Below are positions 49,577 through 55,754 of a stretch of DNA of 55,754 bases, piece by piece (positions within the stretch are counted from its first letter, which is position 1; every line of letters begins with the position of its first letter). A program made the translations under genes and the position numbers. The stretch lies in contig CACIPV010000007.1 of assembly GCA_902588615.1 (NCBI GenBank), positions 1 through 55,754 on the forward strand. The letters are read 5' to 3'. The notes beneath the pieces are model-generated. The model worked only from the letters and a program-made list of their open reading frames with translations. It had not been told where the DNA came from and did not search any database. The DNA comes from an uncultured Alphaproteobacteria bacterium. GTDB taxonomy: Bacteria; Pseudomonadota; Alphaproteobacteria; HIMB59.

Positions 49577-51916
49577 ATGTCTAAGTTTAGTAAAGTTGTT
49601 GTAATTGGTGCTGGTACGATGGGCTCAGGTATTGCTGCCCATTTGGCTAATTCTAACCGCCAGGTAGTTTTGCTTGATCTCAAAGGGAAAGACAAACCCA
49701 ACCAAATTTCTGAAAATGCCATAGATATAATCAAAAAGTCAGATCCGCCTCTATTGGTGGAAAGATCTAGAATTGATCATATCAAACCAGGTAATCTTGA
49801 TGATGATTTTAATGAGATTAAAGATGCAGACTGGGTTATCGAAGCCATTGTTGAGCGCATCGATATCAAACACAAACTTTACTCCCAAATTGATAAAGTT
49901 CGCAGCCCCAACTCTATTATTTCATCTAATACTTCGACTATTCCTCTTTCAATTTTGACACAAGAGATGTCTGATAGCATGAAAGCAGATTTTTGTATCA
50001 CTCACTTTTTTAATCCTGTCCGATTTATGAGATTATTAGAGATCGTTGAAACACCAACTATGAATAAAGATAAGATGGGTGGACTTCGTGATTTTTGTAA
50101 AAATGAGCTAGGTAAAGGAATTGTCAATTGTAATGATACTCCTGGTTTTATTGGTAATCGAATTGGTGTGTATGCAATGCAGGTTGCGATGTATGAAGCA
50201 TTAGAGCGAGGTCTTCCAGTAGAAATTGCAGATGCTTTGTTTGGCCGACCATTAGGAATTCCTAAAACAGGCGTTTTTGGACTCTATGATCTCATAGGAA
50301 TTGATTTGATGAAAGATGTGCTTGCGAGCTTTAAAAAAGAATTACAAGAAAATGATCCTTTTATGGATGTGGTTAAACCTCACCCTCTAGTCGAGCAGTT
50401 ACTTGAAAAAGGTTTTAATGGAAATAAGGGCCCTGGTGGTTTTTATCAAACAACAATTGTTGAGGGTGACGAACATGTTAAAGCCATGAATACTTCAGAC
50501 ATGAGTTATTATGATTTTGATAAAGTGGATTTGGAAATCGCTAGAAGAGTTGAGAAAGAGGGCATCAAAGCACTCCTTGATGATGATAGTGAGTATGGTC
50601 GATATGCTTTTGCAGTTTTAGCAAAAATTATTAATTATAGCGCTTTTTGCATTCCTGAAGTTTCATCAAAGGTGACAGACATAGATGATGCTCTTCGTAT
50701 GGGATTTAACTGGAATGAAGGGCCATTTGAATTGTTAAATGAGTACGGGCTCAACAAATTTGTCCAACGACTTCAAGATGAAAAACAAGAAGTTCCTGAG
50801 TTGTTAACAACTATGATTAAGCTAAAACAAGAACCTTACGACTCAGCTTCTTCACGAGCCTATAATCATGAGGCAGGTATGAAGTTTATCTCTAGAGGAG
50901 AGGGTGTTCGCCGATTAGGTGATCACAAGAAATATGCTAACCCTTTATCTAAAAATTTTGCTGCCACTATATGGCAATTTAATGATGAGCCACGAGAACA
51001 GAAGATACTATGTTGTGAATTTCACACTAAGGCTAATGCTTTGAACGCAGATGCCATGAAAATTTTAGAGGAGTCAGTAGATCGTCTTGAGCAAGATAAT
51101 TATCAAGGGCTTGTAGTTTATAATGAGGCTATGAATTTTTCTGCAGGAGCTGATTTAAATACTATGATTGGTTTAGCTGACGTAAAAGATTGGAAAGGTA
51201 TCGATAAATACCTATCTGATTTTCAATCTGCATGTATGAAAATGAAATATGCATCGAAACCAACAGTCAGTGCCGTAGCTGGATTAGCTATTGGTGGTGG
51301 TTTTGAAGTGGCATGTCAAACCTCTAAGATGGTTGCTCACATGAATAGTACTTTAGGTTTAGTAGAAACAGGTGTTGGCCTTGTTCCAGGTGGTGGTGGT
51401 TGTAAAGAATTATTGTGGAGATGGGTGCAAGACAAAAAATATATAAATGACCATGATCAAGCAGCTCTTCAAGTATTTGACATTATAGGATATGGCCTAA
51501 TGGCCCATTCCCCATTGCAAGCCAAAAAGCATAAATTTTTTCTAGATGATGATATTTTTGTATTGAATAGAGATAATCTTCTTGTGGAGGCCTTTAATCA
51601 AGTATCATTATTAAAGAATGGATATTCAGCTCCTGAAAAGCCAAAGTTCACACTAAGCGGACCTGAGGTAAAAGAGAAAATGCACCAAGTTTTATTGGAT
51701 TTAGAGCAAAAAAAGATCATTTTTGGCTATGATGTTGATATTGGTCTTCATTTAGCAACCGTTCTTAGCGGTGGTGATACAACTAAATCAAAAGAATTGT
51801 TAGAAGCTGATCTATATGATTTAGAGCGACAGTCTTTGATAAATTTAATACAATCCAATAAGACGAGGGATAGGATCCATGCAATGTTGTCTACGGGGAG
51901 AAGACTAAAAAACTAA
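49577..51916 (+). CDS. FadN-type 3-hydroxyacyl-CoA dehydrogenase/enoyl-CoA hydratase
   Basis: 779 aa from ATG 49577 (an upstream ATG at 49535 adds an implausible tail). The dehydrogenase comes first (VVVIGAGTMGSGIAAHLA; HFFNPVRFMRLLEIV) and the crotonase-fold hydratase last (NFSAGADLNTM; AIGGGFEVACQTSKMVAH; LVETGVGLVPGGGG). This order is that of FadN, the reverse of FadB/FadJ. It carries out two steps of beta-oxidation. Its stop overlaps the next start (TAATG). Confidence 0.9.
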   Translation: MSKFSKVVVIGAGTMGSGIAAHLANSNRQVVLLDLKGKDKPNQISENAIDIIKKSDPPLLVERSRIDHIKPGNLDDDFNEIKDADWVIEAIVERIDIKHKLYSQIDKVRSPNSIISSNTSTIPLSILTQEMSDSMKADFCITHFFNPVRFMRLLEIVETPTMNKDKMGGLRDFCKNELGKGIVNCNDTPGFIGNRIGVYAMQVAMYEALERGLPVEIADALFGRPLGIPKTGVFGLYDLIGIDLMKDVLASFKKELQENDPFMDVVKPHPLVEQLLEKGFNGNKGPGGFYQTTIVEGDEHVKAMNTSDMSYYDFDKVDLEIARRVEKEGIKALLDDDSEYGRYAFAVLAKIINYSAFCIPEVSSKVTDIDDALRMGFNWNEGPFELLNEYGLNKFVQRLQDEKQEVPELLTTMIKLKQEPYDSASSRAYNHEAGMKFISRGEGVRRLGDHKKYANPLSKNFAATIWQFNDEPREQKILCCEFHTKANALNADAMKILEESVDRLEQDNYQGLVVYNEAMNFSAGADLNTMIGLADVKDWKGIDKYLSDFQSACMKMKYASKPTVSAVAGLAIGGGFEVACQTSKMVAHMNSTLGLVETGVGLVPGGGGCKELLWRWVQDKKYINDHDQAALQVFDIIGYGLMAHSPLQAKKHKFFLDDDIFVLNRDNLLVEAFNQVSLLKNGYSAPEKPKFTLSGPEVKEKMHQVLLDLEQKKIIFGYDVDIGLHLATVLSGGDTTKSKELLEADLYDLERQSLINLIQSNKTRDRIHAMLSTGRRLKN

Positions 51917-53541
51917 TGAATAATTTTGAACAGGGAATGCATAAAAATGATGCAAACTTTGTTCCTTTGACTCCTATCAGTTTCCTTGATCGAATAAAAG
52001 ACGTATACCCTGACTATGAAGCCATAGTATATAAAGAGAGAAAATACTCTTGGAGACAGGTTTACGATCGATGTACTCGATTTGCCAGTGCCTTAACAAA
52101 GGTTGGAATTGGTAAAGGTGACGTTGTTTCTATTATGGCAGCAAACACACCTGAATTATTTGAAGCGCATTATTCTGTTCCCATGACTGGAGGTGTTGTT
52201 AACACAATTAATACTCGTTTAGACACCAGAACAGTCGCCTACATACTAGATCATAGTGACTGTAAAGTTTTTATAGTGGATCGACAATTTCACAATGTAG
52301 CAATTGATGCTATTGCTCAAGTCAATCGAGAGATCATCGTTATTGATATTGATGACAAACAAGCAGGTTTAGGAGATATTCCATCAATCGGAAAATTAGA
52401 GTATGAAAGTTTCCTACAAACAGGTGATGTGGGGTTTGAATGGATAAGACCTGATGATGAGTGGCAGGCTATTTCGCTTAACTATACATCCGGAACGACA
52501 GGAAACCCAAAAGGTGTTGTGTACCATCACAGAGGGTCTTATTTAATGTCAATGGGAAGTATCACTGCATGGAATATGCCTAACCGGCTCACCTATTTAT
52601 ATACAGTGCCAATGTTTCACTGTAATGGCTGGGGGTATCCATGGACTTTGGCGATGCTCCATGCCCGTGTAATATTTATACGAAATATAGTTGTTAAAGA
52701 AATTTTCGAATTAATCGATGAATATGAGGTTACTCATTTTGGAGGTGCTCCTATCGTGTTAAATATGATAGCAAATGCCCCTGCAGATGATCAAAAAGCA
52801 TTGAAAAGTAAGGTTTATGTTATGACTGCTGGTGCACCGCCTCCTAGTTCAATTCTTCAGAAAATGGAGTCATTAGGCTTTGAGGTTATGCATGTATATG
52901 GACTGACTGAAACTTACGGTCATGTTGTTCATTGTGCATGGAATAAGGACTGGGATAATCTAGCAGATGAAAAGCGATCTGAGCTAAAAGCCTATCAAGG
53001 AGTTCGCTACCCACACACAGAAATGGTATCGGTGATGAACCCAGAAACACTCGAACCTGTCCCATCCGATGGAGAAACTATGGGGGAGATTATGATCCGA
53101 GGAAATACTGTCATGATGGGATACTACAAAAATGAAGAAGCCACTAAAGAGTCTATGAAAAGTGGATGGTTTCATTCAGGCGACTTAGCAGTAATGCACC
53201 CTAATGGGTATATTCAAGTTAAAGATCGATCAAAAGATATCATTATTAGTGGTGGTGAAAATATATCATCTGTAGAGATTGAAAATATTATTACAAAGCA
53301 CCCTGCAGTATCATTAGCAGCAGTTGTTGCTAGACCTGATGAAAAATGGGGTGAGACACCCTGTGCTTTTATAGAGTTAGTTGAAGGTCAAACAGTAGAA
53401 AAAGATGAGCTAAAGAAATTTTGCAGAGAGCACTTAGCTGGTTTTAAAATGCCTAAAACTTTTGTATTTCAGGTCCTACCAAAAACATCAACTGGAAAAA
53501 TTCAAAAGTACGAGCTAAGAGAAACAGTGAAAAATCTTTAA
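51916..53541 (+). CDS. Fatty-acyl-CoA synthetase (AMP-binding, ANL superfamily)
   Basis: 541 aa. AMP-binding motif YTSGTTGNPKGV, YGLTETYG, SGDLAVMHPNGYIQVKDRSKDI, SSVEIEN and the C-terminal catalytic Lys block KTSTGKIQKYELR. It activates a carboxylic acid to its CoA thioester. Coupling to a FadN-type enzyme suggests fatty acids; medium-chain acids or 3-methylmercaptopropionate are possible, as related enzymes handle them. Confidence 0.9.
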   Translation: MNNFEQGMHKNDANFVPLTPISFLDRIKDVYPDYEAIVYKERKYSWRQVYDRCTRFASALTKVGIGKGDVVSIMAANTPELFEAHYSVPMTGGVVNTINTRLDTRTVAYILDHSDCKVFIVDRQFHNVAIDAIAQVNREIIVIDIDDKQAGLGDIPSIGKLEYESFLQTGDVGFEWIRPDDEWQAISLNYTSGTTGNPKGVVYHHRGSYLMSMGSITAWNMPNRLTYLYTVPMFHCNGWGYPWTLAMLHARVIFIRNIVVKEIFELIDEYEVTHFGGAPIVLNMIANAPADDQKALKSKVYVMTAGAPPPSSILQKMESLGFEVMHVYGLTETYGHVVHCAWNKDWDNLADEKRSELKAYQGVRYPHTEMVSVMNPETLEPVPSDGETMGEIMIRGNTVMMGYYKNEEATKESMKSGWFHSGDLAVMHPNGYIQVKDRSKDIIISGGENISSVEIENIITKHPAVSLAAVVARPDEKWGETPCAFIELVEGQTVEKDELKKFCREHLAGFKMPKTFVFQVLPKTSTGKIQKYELRETVKNL

Positions 53542-53738
53542 TTTAATTTTTTATTTTTATCTTCAGTATTTATCACTTTAATAGCTTTTAGTTTTTTATA
53601 ACACATGTAACAGACAAGATTATGATGACTTTTAATTAAATTTTGAACTTTCTTAGGTGCTGTTCGAATTTCAGATTCAATATATACACTGTCCATGACT
53701 GATAACTCTCCCTCGCAATATTTGCATTTCTCAGCCAT
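53538..53738 (-). CDS. Small zinc-ribbon protein
   Basis: 66 aa with two CxxC pairs (CKYCEG near the start, CYMCYKK near residue 45), the layout of a single zinc ribbon, and a basic C-terminus. Cytosolic, function unknown. It overlaps the end of the convergent acyl-CoA synthetase gene by 4 nt. Confidence 0.6.
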   Translation of the reverse strand: MAEKCKYCEGELSVMDSVYIESEIRTAPKKVQNLIKSHHNLVCYMCYKKLKAIKVINTEDKNKKLN

Positions 53739-53748
53739 GACTAATATT

Positions 53749-54138
53749 TTAAATTTTTCTTAATTTTGTTCCAATACTGAAAAAAAATCTTTTTGCTGGA
53801 TGAAGATAATTCTCTTGTAACAAGAAGTAATCGGGTAACTGCTCTAAATCAAATTTTTCACCTAATTTTTGAAATAAATTTTGGTAAATAGGTCTAAAAG
53901 TAGATTTTGTAATAATTTTGGATATGGCGTTTTGGTCATGAATTTCTTGCAATACCTCATATGTATTACCTCTATAGATTTCAGCCCCTGCCTCTTTGGC
54001 TAAAAAGTATCTATTTTCAATGATTTTGTCACTAAGCTCATAGCCTTCAGTTAAAGTATCATCAAAGATGTAAACGGGATTACCCTCAATACCGGTTGGC
54101 ACTCTAATGAATTCGTCGTATAAATAAATTAAGTTCAT
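53749..54138 (-). CDS. Photolyase-like N-terminal (alpha/beta antenna) domain as a separate protein
   Basis: 129 aa. Its first 75 residues read like the N-terminal Rossmann domain of photolyases (NPVYIFDDTLTEGYELSDKIIENRYFLAKEAGAEIYRGNTYEVLQEI). The rest (QLPDYFLLQENYLHPAKRFFFSIGTKLRKI) is basic. It starts inside the stop of the FAD-domain gene (ATGA), so the two are made together. Domain identity is my reading of the pattern, not a computed match. Confidence 0.5.
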   Translation of the reverse strand: MNLIYLYDEFIRVPTGIEGNPVYIFDDTLTEGYELSDKIIENRYFLAKEAGAEIYRGNTYEVLQEIHDQNAISKIITKSTFRPIYQNLFQKLGEKFDLEQLPDYFLLQENYLHPAKRFFFSIGTKLRKI

Positions 54139-54872
54139 AAATTGGGAAAGAGCCTCGAGCTAATTTCTTCATAGCTGCCATCTATTTCTCTATTCTTCTC
54201 AGGTATAATATCTATGCTTTTGTGACAGTATTTGTGAACATTTTCTAAATTAAATATATAAGGTTTTCCTGCAAAGGTACTCGCGATCCACTGCCATGAG
54301 AAGTTATTACTTGCAATATCTCCATCCAGTAAATGACTCATAAAAAACTTTGCTCCAGTTTGCCACTTCACTCTTCTAAAATGAATAATGTAAGAAGCCA
54401 AATACATACGTGCATGGTTATGAAGGTACCCAGTGCTAGTGAGTTGATCGATGAAAATATTAATAATCTGTGTTGGGGTTGTTGCTGACATAACATCCTC
54501 AGGCAAGTTATCTTGATATTCTTGAGCTTGAAATCCAGTTTTATATTCTTCTACATCTTTCCATAGTTGATCAGGATGATGGTAGGCATAGCTTCTCCAA
54601 AAATCTCTCCATGCTAATTCTTGAATAAACTTTTCACTCTCAACAAAATTATATTTGTCTCGAATATATTGATAGAGCTCTTTGTTAGTGATGATTCCAT
54701 ATTTTATATGGGCTGATAATCTAGAAATTTGTCCATTCAAAAAGTTTCTTGTTTTTGCATAGAGAGCAGGATTAAAATAATTGAATTTTTCCAGTGCATC
54801 ATTTCTTGATAACATGGAGCTATTCGAATTTCTCGATATTGGTATTAGATCTTGAACACTTGAGATTTTCAC
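54135..54872 (-). CDS. Cryptochrome/photolyase FAD-binding domain protein
   Basis: 245 aa covering only the helical FAD-binding half of a photolyase: RLSAHIKYGIITNKELYQYI, FIQELAWRDFWRSYAYHHPD, STGYLHNHARMYLASYIIHF, LLDGDIASNNFSWQWIASTFAGKPYIFN. These are the residues that cradle FAD and reach the damaged base pair. A usual photolyase is about 450-480 aa with an N-terminal antenna domain; here that domain seems to be encoded by the next gene. Confidence 0.85.
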   Translation of the reverse strand: MKISSVQDLIPISRNSNSSMLSRNDALEKFNYFNPALYAKTRNFLNGQISRLSAHIKYGIITNKELYQYIRDKYNFVESEKFIQELAWRDFWRSYAYHHPDQLWKDVEEYKTGFQAQEYQDNLPEDVMSATTPTQIINIFIDQLTSTGYLHNHARMYLASYIIHFRRVKWQTGAKFFMSHLLDGDIASNNFSWQWIASTFAGKPYIFNLENVHKYCHKSIDIIPEKNREIDGSYEEISSRLFPNL

Positions 54873-54896
54873 TTTTAATTATACATTAAATCTGTG

Positions 54897-55754
54897 CTAA
54901 TAGATTGTTTGTAAATCGAAGGTGATTTTGGTTTCAGGGGGGAGCTGAGAGATTCTTGAAATATCCACTTCATTTAAAATTGCAATTTTTGGATACCCGC
55001 CAGTACAAGGAATGTCCCGCATTAATACAATGGGTTGCCCATCACTTGGCACTTGAATAGACCCAGGTAATATTCCTTCAGACAAAATATCATGAGACTT
55101 AGAGCTAATGAGACTCTCACCTTTGAGTCTGATACCCATTCGATCACTTTGATTAGTTATTGTAAAAACGCCGCTAACAAAAGATTGTAGTGTATTGTCT
55201 GAGAAATATTGAAGTTGAGGACCGGGATAAACTTTGAAATTGGTTACCTTCTCTAAATCAGGTTCTGGTATAGAGATAAGATCCCAAGAGCTTACATCTT
55301 TGCTAATGTGAAATATATCTTCATCATTTAAAGGTCGATTAATCGAACCTATTCCTGCTTTTGTGTCAGTAGAGTAGCTATTAAGACAAGGCTCTAACCC
55401 AAGTCCATGCTCAAAAGCTATGTATCCATATACTGAGTCTATTGTATTGTGAATAATCAATTCATCGCCCTCAAATAAATTAATACTTTTATAGGGCTGG
55501 CACTCAAGCTGGCTGTTGTTATTTTTCTGAATACTCATATTACAATTACCACCAACACAAATCTTAACAGATCCTTCTTTTACTTTTATTGAAGGCCCCA
55601 CATAAGCAAATTCTAGAAATTGATTTTGATGATTGGGTATAATTTTTTGTAGCTCTGTAATAATTCTTTGGTCCATTGCTCCACTTGGTGAAACTCCTAA
55701 GTGCTGATATTGAAATCTTCCAAAGTCTTGAATCGTTGAATGAGTTCCTGCACG
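54897..55754 (-). CDS. pxpC: 5-oxoprolinase/biotin-dependent carboxylase subunit PxpC (KipA) family, 5' truncated
   Basis: At least 285 aa. The frame continues from ATG 55676 to the window edge as GTHSTIQDFGRFQYQHLGVSPSGAMD, the family N-terminus, so the true start is outside. Downstream blocks: VYPGPQLQYF, DRMGIRLKG, DILSEGILPGSIQVPSDGQPIVLMRDIPCTGGYPKIA. This is the allophanate-hydrolase-subunit-2 fold; PxpC works with PxpA and PxpB to open 5-oxoproline. The partner PxpB is normally adjacent, presumably just beyond the window. Confidence 0.85.
   Translation of the reverse strand, partial: RAGTHSTIQDFGRFQYQHLGVSPSGAMDQRIITELQKIIPNHQNQFLEFAYVGPSIKVKEGSVKICVGGNCNMSIQKNNNSQLECQPYKSINLFEGDELIIHNTIDSVYGYIAFEHGLGLEPCLNSYSTDTKAGIGSINRPLNDEDIFHISKDVSSWDLISIPEPDLEKVTNFKVYPGPQLQYFSDNTLQSFVSGVFTITNQSDRMGIRLKGESLISSKSHDILSEGILPGSIQVPSDGQPIVLMRDIPCTGGYPKIAILNEVDISRISQLPPETKITFDLQTIY

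Noticed and set aside
1-55754. CRISPR array, rRNA genes or insertion sequences
   Set aside because: No regularly spaced repeats, no rRNA-like blocks and no transposase-like proteins were seen on either strand.

Overview
The window looks like chromosome of an AT-rich, streamlined marine alphaproteobacterium. The base composition is strongly A/T, genes overlap by 1-8 nt or abut, and TTG and GTG starts are common. The gene content (many CUT1 sugar ABC transporters, agl- and glpSTPQV-type operons as in rhizobia, a DddP-like DMSP lyase, a PQQ-type sugar dehydrogenase) fits a sugar- and osmolyte-scavenging lineage of the HIMB59 or AEGEAN-169 kind. That placement is a guess from gene content, not a proof.

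Layout. 1-2618: 3' part of a CUT1 sugar transporter operon (ATPase, two permeases). 2619-5332 (minus): methyltransferase, DddP-like lyase and a small SMR-type membrane protein in one overlapping operon. 5409-8891: a possible 30-residue membrane peptide, ferredoxin/flavodoxin-NADP reductase, and an AcoR-like regulator divergent from a zinc alcohol dehydrogenase with a perfect palindrome between them. 8951-15801: binding protein, two permeases and two unequal ATPases like GlpS and GlpT, then a soluble PQQ-type sugar dehydrogenase. 15921-23313: alpha-galactoside operon without an ATPase (binding protein, permeases, GH4 alpha-galactosidase, GalT, GalK, SMP-30 lactonase). 23316-26970: hydroxyacid dehydrogenase, IolD-like ThDP enzyme, SDR. 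26974-37247 (minus): aglEFG-type transporter with GH4, two ATPases, GH1 and GH42. Together this forms a region of about 29 kb for importing and hydrolysing alpha- and beta-linked (galacto)sides. 37427-38700: CsoR-type copper regulator, cytochrome c and a DUF4396 membrane protein around a 22-bp palindrome. 38691-40019: thermonuclease, a secreted protein and a small zinc-ribbon protein.

39965-44462 is the most unusual part. It is a divergent cassette of two DNA-binding regulators, several secreted or membrane proteins, and a pentameric ligand-gated ion channel homologue preceded by a PDZ-like segment. Reading frames here are repeatedly broken or recoded at A/T homopolymers. A tRNA-like sequence (44492-44581) separates the cassette from a Type III restriction-modification locus (44631-49464), whose Mod gene is also split at two homopolymers. 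By contrast, A8-A10 runs elsewhere in the window keep frame.

49577-53541 is a beta-oxidation pair (FadN-type bifunctional enzyme and acyl-CoA synthetase). 53538-55754 (minus) holds a zinc-ribbon protein, a photolyase apparently split into two overlapping genes in reversed domain order, and the 5'-truncated end of a PxpC/KipA-type gene that runs off the window.
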